From Megaustenia siamemsis (Eukaryota > Mollusca > Gastropoda > Stylommatophora > Ariophantidae), in contig JAVIAB010000092.1 of NCBI GenBank assembly GCA_032433765.1, positions 64,350,458-64,414,457 on the forward strand: DNA of 64,000 nucleotides. The letters run 5' to 3'. Position 1 is the stretch's first letter, and each line of letters opens with the position of its first letter. The translations under genes were made by a program, and so were the position numbers. The notes under the pieces were generated by a model. It was not told the origin of the DNA, did not search any database, and saw only the letters and a program-made list of their open reading frames with translations. Shown here in pieces: positions 55,535 to 64,000 of the stretch.

Positions 55535-55858
55535 TCACATGCCCAGAATACCGCTCAGGATACCCAGAACTGGTTTAATCAGAGCGCCGATAAAACCACC
55601 CTTTTGTAGAATCTGTTTTCTCTTTTTCACGGTCGTCTTTTTTCGTGCGAGAATCCTCAGGTCGTGTTTATGGCGCTGCAACCGTCTCTTCTGAGCCGGC
55701 GTGAGCCGAACGTTACCTTTTAACACGTTGTGGCAGCATTCGCACAGAGTTCTTATGAGATCAGGCGACGCTGTTTTCATCGCGGCCTTTACAGCTGGTG
55801 GTTTAGCCGAGCACAGAAAACGCAACATCTCTCCGTGTCTTTTGACCGACTCGCCCAT
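55535..55858 (-). CDS. small basic conserved Polinton protein with Gly-rich hydrophobic tail
   Basis: Intact 107-aa frame. It has a CECCHNVLKGN segment, a basic helical block (TPAQKRRLQRHKHDLRILARK) and a C-terminal GGFIGALIKPVLGILSGILGM tail that looks membrane-active or amphipathic. Proteins of this pattern recur in animal Polintons/adintoviruses beside the ATPase gene; a core or membrane-penetration role is possible but unproven. It lies between the ATPase stop (55864) and the next gene with almost no spacer. Confidence 0.65.
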   Translation of the reverse strand: MGESVKRHGEMLRFLCSAKPPAVKAAMKTASPDLIRTLCECCHNVLKGNVRLTPAQKRRLQRHKHDLRILARKKTTVKKRKQILQKGGFIGALIKPVLGILSGILGM

Positions 55859-55863
55859 GTTCC

Positions 55864-56478
55864 TTATTTTGGGATGTAGACTACCTGCTGTTCTTTAGGA
55901 AAAATATTTGTGCGCAGCCTTAGATGATCCGGCGTCTCTTGCCGAAGGTCAATTAATAAATACCCGTGTGGAACCGATGTCGCGTCTTTAAACTTTCTTG
56001 CACGTACGACACGCGCCCCGGGTACATTTGTTTGGCCAGATTCGTAATCTGAGACCCGTCTCTCGGGTTTTTAAACAGAACTATGTAATGACTGTTGAGA
56101 CTTATCGTCCGCTGTTCCTTGTTTTTGCTAAAGAGATTCTGTACTATATACACGACGCTTATATTTCTATGATGACTTCCCTTGGTAAATAGTTTTCGTG
56201 ACCCTATCGTCGGTTTCGTTCATCAGATCGTCTATGACCAACAGACGTGTCCTATCTCCTCGCCATTGGTCCATGTCGGGTAGCCCTTCGTTAAACTGAA
56301 CACCCTTCATCGTATCGTACATCGATTGCCACTCGCCGTAACAGTAGATTATTTCCTCTGGCGCGGGTCTGATCATTTCTGACACGTGATCGATAAAGCG
56401 CCTAACAAACACACTTTTTCCGCATCCCGTCGGTCCTGCGACTAGCGCCGTAAACGGATGATTCCAGGTTGGATCCAT
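55864..56478 (-). CDS. FtsK/HerA (A32-type) genome-packaging ATPase, two frameshifts
   Basis: Pumps DNA into capsids. Piece 1 (56167-56478): Walker A GPTGCGKS at residues 15-22, Walker B LLVIDDLMNE. Piece 2 (55953-56153): YIVQNLFSKNKEQRTISLN, HYIVLFKNPRD and QMYPGR, conserved in Polinton ATPases. The C-terminal part reads LRLRTNIFP and ends at 55864. Frame changes at an AAAA run near 56195 and near 55975. About 205 codons. It is the first gene of the minus block, with a TATA box 42 bp upstream. Confidence 0.9.
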
Positions 56479-56510
56479 ACCTACGACTGTCGCGAGGTAG
56501 ATTTATGTCG

Positions 56511-56520
56511 TTATTTTATA
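56511..56520 (-). promoter_or_regulatory. TATA box of the right-arm (capsid) block
   Basis: The minus strand reads tataaaataa at 56520-56511, 42 bp before the ATPase ATG (56478), between that gene and the right TIR. It is the most upstream promoter candidate for the minus-strand genes. Confidence 0.6.
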
Positions 56521-56636
56521 ACTTACGAACCTTATTTGCTAACACGATACGCGTATCGAGATCATAAGTATTGTTATTAACCTATGTCTTATTGTCTGCT
56601 AACCGCGTACCGAGACAGATCGCTCATTAGTTTACA

Positions 56637-57225
56637 CTTGTTGCGTTTCGCGCTCGCTGGAGACAATAATCATTAAACTCACGCGAGCGGTTTATTGATT
56701 GGGTCATTATGTGCCACGGTGGGAGATATTGAGCTGCCGGTTCATACCGCCAGCAAGATTTGCCAATATATATGTATGTATATATACCTACTTATGGTCC
56801 ATATCTTAAATACGAGGCCCATTTACGTCCACGTAATATAATAACTATTACTATTACTATTATATGTATATATACTCACCATAACTATGAAATAACTAAC
56901 GTATCACTACTCCCTAATATGGTAGTTTCACTTCCGGAGTGGGCGTGGTCTATAGCCGGACAACACACACACACACTAGCTCCTATTGGAAGTCACTTTG
57001 GCGGGAAAAACTGATGTCCAATACATGACTCACCCCTTCATGCACTATACAACCCCTATTCATATATACATATATATCATGACATCACTCTGGCTTGCCG
57101 CAGCTTGCCGCGGCTTGCCGTAGTCTCTATATAACTCTTGTACTTGAAGGAGGAAATCTTTCTCCTTTCCTCCTTCTCTTTGGTCAACTAAAAAACCAGG
57201 AGCATTGTGTCCACCTCCTACTACT
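56637..57225 (-). repeat. Polinton terminal inverted repeat, right (589 bp)
   Basis: Inverted copy of 41830-42428, one 10-bp unit shorter in the gcttgccgcg tandem near 57095-57120. Ends cctactact. Confidence 0.95.
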
Positions 57226-57231
57226 ATTGTA
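57226..57231. other. Polinton target-site duplication, right
   Basis: attgta, identical to 41824-41829. Confidence 0.92.
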
Positions 57232-57281
57232 GTTGTATGCGATTGTATGCTCATTGTAGTTGTATGCGATTGTATGCTCTC
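57226..57281. repeat. 27-bp direct repeat, two copies, starting in the target duplication
   Basis: attgtagttgtatgcgattg plus tatgctc is repeated back to back. The Polinton target hexamer is the start of the first unit, so insertion happened at the edge of a short tandem repeat. Confidence 0.9.
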
Positions 57282-57539
57282 TCTTTTCAATTGTCTCCTT
57301 ATAAATTGTTGGTCTTGCTGTCGACTTGACTCGCACTGGTGCTTGACTTCGCTAACGACACTTCCGACAATGCTCAATGGCTGCACCTCGTCCTGTTATT
57401 GGGGAAACTAGAATCGTTTCTTAAACTTCTTCGAATGCCTTATCCGTGCGCCATGTGTGTTTTGGAGGAAAAAGTATTGATGACGTGCGGTATTTCTCTT
57501 CTATATGGAAAACATTTCGAATCGTCGCATGTACAGTAG
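57282..57539. other. no gene seen
   Basis: Unique DNA. The plus frame 57339-57539 (66 codons) has CAMC and Leu-rich segments but no recognisable domain. Confidence 0.4.
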
Positions 57540-57680
57540 CTAATGGCTGCACGGAAGTCGACCTTGTCAACAGAACTCGCCAACGTGCTCTGGCATGATA
57601 CTGTGACGTATGGTGGAGCGGATGTGAAGAAATCTCAACTGCTGGGACACTGATTCTATGAACAGAACTGAACTATCTAA
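57540..57680. repeat. dispersed repeat, second copy of 31555-31697
   Basis: Shares aatggctgcac, ggtggagcggat and atgaacagaac at matching spacing with moderate divergence. Element type unknown. Confidence 0.45.
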
Positions 57681-57734
57681 CTGTATGTTAATTTTATTCC
57701 TGAGATAGAAGATCTTGACAAAATACGAGAGACA

Positions 57735-57965
57735 AAATAAATATCATCATCATCATCATAAAGTACCGGGCCTGCTGGCGTAGGTGATCATGTCTCTCCA
57801 CAACTTTCGATCACGACAGTTATTTATCATTTCTGTTGTTGACCTTCTGCCAAGCCATTCTCTTAAGCTGTCTTGTATCTTTTCTCTTTGCTTCCCTCCA
57901 TCTCTTCGTCCCTCAATTTTACCAGTTTTAACAAAATAAATATAAAGATGTTGTATATACACGAT
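57735..57965 (-). mobile_element. family D retroposon, 3' end, inverted
   Basis: The minus frame 57756-57962 reads VKTGKIEGRRDGGKQREKI and SLREWLGRRSTTEMI, matching 24155-24260. It ends in a (atc)n run at 57740-57758, the inverted (gat)n tail. 5'-truncated. Confidence 0.85.
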
Positions 57966-58392
57966 GCACTTATCATATTTAGACCTGCGGCTTAAGATAC
58001 ATTACAAACACCTGGACTAAAAGTGGGTTTCGATTCAAAGCTGATCGTTAGTGTCAGAATGATCCGCAATAGATGATGAAGATACTTCTACACCTCATCA
58101 CTGTTCCTCTGGATATGGACTGACCAAAGCTTCGCACCTACTTTAAAGGTCAATTATATATATACTCAATTAATCTTGACTTTTTTAGAATGAGCGCAGA
58201 GGGAAAAAAAGACATATCTAGGTTAGGTCTCAAACATACAGGATTGCCCCCAGTACACAGACCTGAGAAGAGCAATGTGGTCCACACCCACCTTCCTGGA
58301 AGAGAAACTATATGGGACAATTGAATCATTTAAACAGACAGCTAACTTCACGAGAGAGTCTGGAATCCTACTCTGATTGAGTCCTGATTGCA
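57966..58392. other. no gene seen
   Basis: Unique DNA. Confidence 0.5.

Positions 58393-58396
<4 letters not shown>

Positions 58397-58438
<42 letters not shown>
58397..58438. repeat. (GA)n microsatellite
   Basis: About 42 bp of ga repeats. Confidence 0.95.
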
Positions 58439-58442
<4 letters not shown>

Positions 58443-58764
58443 TGACATTCGTGATATAAAAGAGCGATATGTTAGCAAGATGATGATCGTGTCAGAATTG
58501 TCAAAATATGTAGATGAGGAGGTAGATTCAAACCTTCATTATCTAGTACTATCTAGTTCAATATGTCAAGAAATTGCAAAGGCAAGAAGGAAATGTGGCA
58601 AGAGAATAGTTAAATTTCTGGATTAAAGTATAGGGACAGCTGTAACGTAGCCGGCTATAAGACAGAGAGAGGTGTAGCTTGTTCGATTGTAAATGTCCAA
58701 GTTCTGCATTCCCTAGCGGTTATGGGGTGAGTAAGTTAATATGTGAATAAGTGAGCAAGCAAAT

Positions 58765-58880
58765 GTGTTAGTGATTGATTGATTGAGTAAGTGATTGAAT
58801 GAGTAAGTGATTGAATGAGTAAGTAATTGATTGAATAAGTGATTGATTGAGTAAGTGATTGATTAAGATAGTGAGTGAGG
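58765..58880. repeat. degenerate 16-bp tandem repeat
   Basis: Words gtgattgattgagtaa and gtgattgaatgagtaa recur about seven times. Confidence 0.85.
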
Positions 58881-60132
58881 TTTCTTATGATTATCGCCAT
58901 TATCATCAGCTTTACAGCAGCTTCGCATCTCTACGCATCTTGGTGCATCTTGATGCCTTTACCTCTTTCTTATGATATCAGCTTCGGATGTTAGTTTTTA
59001 ATTGAGAAATAACTAGAATGTCATAATCTATGTTTTCCCCAGAAAAATGCGAGTAAATCCCGTGCTTTTTTGATTGTTTATTATTTCAGCATGATCTAAG
59101 CGTGGCCACACCATGTAATCCAATGACGAGGCTACTAGGCAAGTCAGAACTTCTCTAAAGCCACCAACATCTGATCATGGATTAAATGCTGAAATCAGCA
59201 CCGATTTTGATGGATGAGATAAATGTGAACCATCAACGTCAGAAGGTTGGATAAGAACAATTGAGCTCCAATGACCTTAGTAAACCATGTCTCTAGTTCT
59301 TCAGCAGCCAATTTAACATTAGATTGTTCATTAATGCCTAAAGAAGGCATCATTCTTGAGAAAATATCACATCCTTACGAAAAACAAAACTAATTAGTTT
59401 GGTAGTCTAACGAATGAACATCACTAATTAAATAATTGAAGAGTTCTAGAGAAATCCAGAACAAAATCTAACTTTGAAACACTCTTCTTTGCCTATTCAA
59501 TTTTTTAAAAATGTATTTCATGTTACAGTTTTGGAATGTTAACGAAATATACCAGGTGAGTGCGACAGTACAGACATGATGACCGAAAAGGACCTGGTAG
59601 GATCACACTAAAAATCCATGTAGATTAGTTCAGTCTCTTACCAAAACGAATTGGTCTCAGAACATTTCAGTTAAAACAGAAGTAATGACCTTCACTAACA
59701 AGACCAATAATGACAGTTGTGATATGCCCAAAACGGAGCAATTATTTGGCCTGACATTGATGAATGAAAAAGAAAACTTTGTTGTTGTCTGTGCCACTTG
59801 TCTTAGCTTGCTTTCAAGACCTCTTCTATGTGTAGTAAGGAACATTCTTGCCAGTTGTAAACATTTGTTGCCTATTATAATGTTGATACCAAAGTTAGTT
59901 GTAGAGTGATAATTTAGATGAATTGATCATTTGTAACTTTTCAATACTATAAAACGCATATGTCCAAAGTAATTAGAAGAAACTATATCTTAATGTATTA
60001 AAACTTTGTGGTTAAAAGTTGAATTTTGCGCACCAAAAACTCTACAATTTGCCATCCTTTGATCTTTTTGTTATGAACATTAACTACGAATATATAAATC
60101 TGAAATAAATATTTACTTTGACTAAATAAATT
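58881..60132. other. no gene seen
   Basis: Unique AT-rich DNA. Short frames near 59657-59909 have no recognisable motif. Confidence 0.5.
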
Positions 60133-60419
60133 GACTTATTCTATGTAAGTAAAAGTAAAGTACCCCCGTCACGCCAAGTGGCGTATAAGGAAATATGGTG
60201 TTAGTGACCCTATATTTTACAGACCTTCAGCACATGATTTTTGGGGTAATGTGGTCGGTATTACGCCCGTGCTGCTTTACTTTCCCAGAAAAAAATCCGG
60301 TACCCATTTAAGGCTGGGTGAACCCGAAAGCCGTCGGTTGGGATCGAACCCTAGCCCATGTCCTTTGTAGTCCAGTTCACTAACCACTGAGCTATCGCGG
60401 CTCCCGACTTATTCTATGT
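60133..60419 (-). mobile_element. tRNA-derived SINE, family S1, with 14-bp target duplication
   Basis: Inverted S1 element (60147-60405): head complement gggagccgcgatagctcagtg with A box, B box near 60345, body and aagtaaagt tail as at 26112. Perfect flanking repeats gacttattctatgt at 60133-60146 and 60406-60419. Confidence 0.92.
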
Positions 60420-60765
60420 GATGTCCAAAATTGAAACCACTTCCATAAATTATCAATTTTTAGAATGAGAGGAATGTCTTGATTCATAACTTCTTCCTAT
60501 CATGGAAGAAATGTTGGGGTGTGATATACACTCTTACAAAGTAAGGCGACAGCTTTACAAAAATGGACAACACAAAATATATGACGTTTCGACCTACATA
60601 TGGAAGTACTAACTCACTCACCCACCATGTATTCCTTGCTACCTGATTTACCGCTGGTTTGCATTTCTTTGCCTGTTCCCTTCATACCTAAACGATGCAA
60701 CATTTCCAAGACTAGAATTAATGTGCCACTTTGAGATAAAAACAAACAGCTGTGATACATGTACA
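60420..60765. other. no gene seen
   Basis: Unique DNA. Confidence 0.5.
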
Positions 60766-60769
60766 TACT

Positions 60770-61265
60770 ATGTTATTGAGTTATATAGTTATTTGCGGGT
60801 CATCATCATTGCACTCCAAACATGTCCATAGGTGCTCAGATCCCCTCCTCAGCAATTCTCGCAGTGTCCAGCGACTGACGACTCCAGTTCTGTGTTGGTT
60901 GATAAGTCTTCTTACACGCCCACTAAGTTTCTCATTTCTGGCTGTGCCCAACTTAACTCCCATTCCATCATCCGAAGAAGTGACGTGGATCTGTGTTTGT
61001 CGAAGTCCTGTGCTCTTCCCACATCTCAGAGGGCATTGATGATGTCCGCCCGATCCATTGGATGCCCGTCCTCAACGACAGCGCAGCTAGCCAACCTGTC
61101 CGCCCTTTCATTTCTCCGTTTCCCACATGTCCAGGGACATAGACAAAGGTGACCTTACGTATTTGGGATTTCTGCAACGACTCTACCCATTGCATGCGTA
61201 CAGAGCCCGCCTCCACCTTTTTTTATCATGCTCATCGAATCACTCGAAGCACTATACATGCGTGG
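60770..61265 (-). mobile_element. family F non-LTR retroposon, RNase H and C-terminal tail
   Basis: Minus frames: 60968-61216 contains QWVESLQKSQIRKVTFVYV followed by PGHVGNGEMKGR, the final strand/helix region of a retroposon RNase H domain (normally ending GNE.AD). 60781-60963 gives the terminal ARNEKLSGRVRRLINQHRTG. 5'-truncated; other copies at 26945-27375 and 34370-34575. Confidence 0.82.
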
Positions 61266-61282
61266 GTGTAGTCTTGTGACTA

Positions 61283-61690
61283 TTATCTATCTATCTATTG
61301 ACCTTTCGAGCCGTAGCCGGCTGATAGGGCGTAGACCATGATACTCCTTCTCTTATCTGAATTTTTGTTCTAGCAGTTTTCAATTCTTTTAAAGATATTT
61401 TATTAAATCTCGCCATTTGTCTCTGTTCTGTGCAAGCAGCTCTATCTCATTGAGGGAGCCGATTCCTGCTGCTTTTGCCTCTTTCAGCAATATTCTTCTC
61501 AGTGTCTCTCTGGGTCTTCCTCTTTCTCTTACCTGTTGTTTCCCACATGAGGGATTTTTTGCTATTCGGTTATTATCTCTTCTCATCACATGTCCAACAT
61601 ATATGACAATCGTCTTTTCTTTATTACTGAAGATATTAGTGGTTGATTGGCGATATCTCTAATTTCCTCGTTTGTTTTGATGTGACTATT
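61283..61690 (-). mobile_element. family B retroposon, 3' end, inverted
   Basis: The reverse complement matches 22640-23050 (SINEIELLAQNRDK-type tail, then ttcgagccgtagccgg inverted) and ends in a ctatctatctatt tail. The minus frame 61389-61589 is the RRDNNRIAKNPS to EAKAAGIGSLNEI tail. 5'-truncated. Confidence 0.88.
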
Positions 61691-61769
61691 ATGGTAATGA
61701 AATATTACATTTGTCTACTGGGAAAAATATTCGTTATAAATTGTGGGTCCCCTCTATATATTAATGCGA

Positions 61770-62030
61770 AAGGGAAATGTAAGTAAAGTAAAGAGCCCAT
61801 TCACGCCAAGTGGCGTATAGGGAATATGGTGTTAGTGACCATAATATTTATAGACCTTCGGCACTTGATTTTGGGGGTAATGTGGTCGGTATTACTCCCG
61901 AGAAGCTTTACTTTCCAAGAAAAAGATCCGATACTAAGTTAAGGCTGGGTGAACCTGGCAGCCGTCAGTCAGGATCGAACCCGACCTTTTGTACTTTGTA
62001 GTCCAGTTCAAGGGGAATGGTTATATTCTT
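61770..62030 (-). mobile_element. SINE S1, tRNA head truncated
   Basis: Same body and aagtaaagta tail as 60147-60405, but the complement breaks off in the head at gtccagttca (62008), losing the A box. Confidence 0.8.
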
Positions 62031-62034
62031 CAAA

Positions 62035-62205
62035 GACCAACGGTAAATTATATGGGTGATATGGTCGGTATCACGCTTTACTTCTTCCTCAGAAAAATCC
62101 GGTACCTATACAAAGCTGGGTGAACCTATCAGCATCGATTGGTATTGAACCCAATCCCATGTCCTTAGTAGTGCAGTTCACTAACCACAGACAAAGCCAC
62201 TGCTT
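62035..62205 (-). mobile_element. SINE S1, degenerate partial copy
   Basis: Contains tatggtcggtatcacg, aaaaatccggtacc, aagctgggtgaacc and cagttcactaaccac in the order of inverted S1. The tail half is missing. Confidence 0.75.
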
Positions 62206-62217
62206 CCTTATTTTGGG

Positions 62218-62355
62218 TAATATAATTGATAGAAATTAATGAAATCTAGTATTGATAGAAATTAATGAAAGCTGGTATTGATAGAGATTAATGAAAGCTG
62301 GTATTGATAGAAATTAATGAAAGCTGGTATTGATAGAAATTAATGAAAGCTATAC
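62218..62355. repeat. 26-bp minisatellite, about 5 copies
   Basis: The unit gtattgatagaaattaatga plus aagctg is repeated. Confidence 0.93.
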
Positions 62356-63100
62356 TTCTAAATATTATAGTCCCAGTATTAATTTAAAGTATGAAAGGCA
62401 CACGTTACTTCCTTTACAGCTAATCTTTATTATAATTGTTTCAGATGTATCCTATTGGTATCGTTGATTTTAATTATTCACAGGGATTTGGATTAGAGTG
62501 GGGGGGGGGGGAGGTGTGTTGATGGTCGAATGAATACAAATAAGTTGTTATCCAAAATAAGATCGACGCTGTTTCGACTCACGATAGGGTATAAAAAAAA
62601 ATTAATAATAAAAATAGGGGTTGAACTAAAAACTCTAATTCAAACACCCCGTGGTGACTGCACTTAGTATGCGTCCCTGATTCTCCAATCCCACAAAACG
62701 CCCCTACACACACCAATAATAGGAAAAGACCCAGAAGTAGGCAAAAGCCAAATTATGTTTTCGCTGTTATGGATTATCCGGAACAGGTGTAGTCCGGATA
62801 ATAAAATCGCGAATAACCAGTCTAATGATATACTAAATATAATAATAAAACATTTTATCATGAATACAGAAAATGTCCGTTAGAGAATAAAATATAATTC
62901 TAAATAACACAAAAATATATTACACATACTAAATGAAATAACAATCATTAGGAACCTGCAAGTTCAACATTTGTACTTTGCTTGGTAATGCCCAACATAA
63001 GTAGGATAATTTAGTTTTGTTACATTTTTACATCAATCCATTTAACATCACAAAGAGCGAGTGACTGAATCCATAACTTCCCGTGCTCCAAATCAGAAGA
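62356..63100. other. no gene seen
   Basis: AT-rich unique DNA with a G-tract near 62500-62512. A caccccgtggtgactgc segment near 62647 resembles 63515-63530 and may be a SINE relic. Confidence 0.45.
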
Positions 63101-63104
63101 ACAT

Positions 63105-63430
63105 GACACAATCACTAACATAGAATTATGGGAATGTACCAGTCAAATACCAGTGAATAAAGAGATACAGCGAAGACGATGGCCCTGGATAGCACACACA
63201 CTGCGGAAGCCATCTGAGAGTATTACACAACAGGCCCTTTTTTGGAATCCCCATGGGAAAAGACAAAGAGGAAGACCAAGGAATTCTTCGAGAAGACAGA
63301 AAGTAGCAGAGATGAATATGATGGGGAAGACATGGGAATGATCTTAAAAGAATGGCAAAAAACAGAACGACTTGGAAAGTGTTTGTTGAAGACCTTTGCT
63401 CCACTGCGAGCTAAAAATGTAGAAGAAGAA
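63105..63430 (+). mobile_element. family A retroposon, 3' end
   Basis: Matches 40618-40925 (tagaattatgg, accagtcaaataccagtg, aagtgtttgttgaagac). Open pieces 63153-63341 and 63242-63607 encode the C-terminal tail (RRRWPWIAHTLRKPSE, LGKCLLKTFAPLRAKN). 5'-truncated. Confidence 0.87.
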
Positions 63431-63610
63431 GAAACCAGAAAAAACGCGGGTTCGAATCCCTGTAGAATCGAATTTTTTTTTTCCGGTCGCAGGGGAAATA
63501 AAACTTCAGACCCGAACCCCTCGTGGGAACTGCTGAGGTCAAGCGGTCGTTATTCTCCGATCCTAAATATCCTCTCTCCTAACCACCCCTCCGGAAGACT
63601 CCAGTAATAA
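63431..63610. other. possible SINE relic with B-box-like sequence
   Basis: gcgggttcgaatccctg at about 63450-63466 fits a Pol III B box. No A box is visible upstream because a retroposon tail abuts it. Confidence 0.35.
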
Positions 63611-64000
63611 CGTCGTAAAGATAGTTCTTTTATTAACATCAGCACAAATTGGTAATTAGAATTATTAAAATAGCGTGTGTATAAAAGAACGTCCAGTTTA
63701 ATGAAGTTCGAATAAGTGAGTTTCTGCTGTTAACATTTGTGTGTGAACATTGAGCTATTACATTATAATGCACTAGTACCGCGCGCTTATTTTAGTAATT
63801 GAATAGAAGGCCTGTATATCATCACATGAAGCGGCAGTGGAGCAGTATTTAGTGATCTTGCCTGCTGAGAAGAGAGCAGGATGGTCATTGCAGTGTCGAC
63901 ATTTAACACTAAATTAACTTTCCTTCACGCTCGAGACTGACAAGTTTCCTTTCTCCGTTTTTGTTTCTCTATGATGTTTAGTTTCCTTGTTATATTAATA
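63611..64000. other. no gene seen
   Basis: Unique DNA to the window edge. Confidence 0.5.

Larger units (their letters stand above)
41830..57225. mobile_element. complete Polinton/Maverick (adintovirus-type) element, 15,396 bp
   Basis: The element starts agtagtagg and ends cctactact (AG...CT termini). It has terminal inverted repeats of 599 and 589 bp, a 6-bp target duplication, and the full Polinton gene set: protein-primed PolB, DD35E integrase with chromodomain, FtsK/A32-type ATPase, adenain-type protease, double-jelly-roll major capsid and single-jelly-roll penton, plus PX-like core peptide, Bcl-2 homologue and PC4-like gene. Left-arm PolB is on plus and the right-arm block on minus. The near-identical TIRs argue for recent insertion, yet I count at least 21 frame changes in the large genes. 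Confidence 0.97.

Noticed and set aside
41830..57225. Adenovirus or other stand-alone virus contig
   Set aside because: Host-type repeats lie on both sides, there is a 6-bp target duplication, and an integrase is present: it is an integrated Polinton/adintovirus.

Overview
The window is animal (metazoan) nuclear DNA. It is AT-rich, has no bacterial operon or ribosome-binding-site architecture, and is packed with non-LTR retrotransposons, tRNA-derived SINEs, a Tc1/mariner-superfamily transposon, microsatellites and large minisatellites. The mix of RTE/CFDP2-like retroposons, RNase-H-bearing retroposon tails, tRNA SINEs and a Polinton is typical of lophotrochozoan and especially mollusc genomes. 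That assignment is an inference; no ordinary host gene is present to prove it.

Layout. 1-2.0 kb: a DD83E (Sailor-like) transposon cut by the window edge; a second, complete-ended copy lies at 28.87-30.95 kb. 2.4-4.8 kb: a 38-bp minisatellite that grew out of the 3' end of a retroposon. 5.3-10.2 kb: retroposon debris on both strands. 10.26-18.66 kb: a two-fold 3.2-kb tandem duplication in which a 13/15-bp array, a 1-kb unique spacer and a 45-bp array alternate. 20.0-23.05 kb: a nearly full-length but broken retroposon (family B). 25.4-28.8 kb: SINEs, including two with perfect target-site duplications, plus retroposon tails. 31-37.7 kb: non-coding DNA with small satellites. 37.7-40.96 kb: a nearly full-length broken retroposon (family A). 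57.2-64 kb: more SINEs and retroposon tails. Retroposon families are labelled here A-F by shared sequence within the window.

The centrepiece is 41830-57225: a complete 15.4-kb Polinton/Maverick (adintovirus-type) element with 589-599-bp terminal inverted repeats starting AG and ending CT, flanked by a perfect 6-bp target duplication (attgta). The left arm carries a Bcl-2 homologue (minus) and a zinc-finger plus protein-primed family-B DNA polymerase (plus). The right arm is a minus-strand block: PC4-like protein, adenain-type protease, double-jelly-roll major capsid protein, PX/pVI-like core peptide, single-jelly-roll penton, small membrane protein, chromodomain integrase, two small conserved proteins and an FtsK/A32-type packaging ATPase. 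PolB and integrase would copy and insert the element; MCP, penton, protease, core peptide and ATPase form a virion module; the Bcl-2 homologue would delay death of the host cell. Most large genes carry frameshifts, often at homopolymers, so this copy is either decaying or the assembly has residual indels.

The most notable new observation is a perfect 20-bp p53-family response element (two RRRCWWGYYY decamers, no spacer) 48-67 bp upstream of the Bcl-2 start codon. It suggests that the element's anti-apoptotic gene is wired to the host p53 stress pathway. A second inference is that the polymerase message starts just inside the left TIR and is spliced across an intron that contains the antisense Bcl-2 gene.
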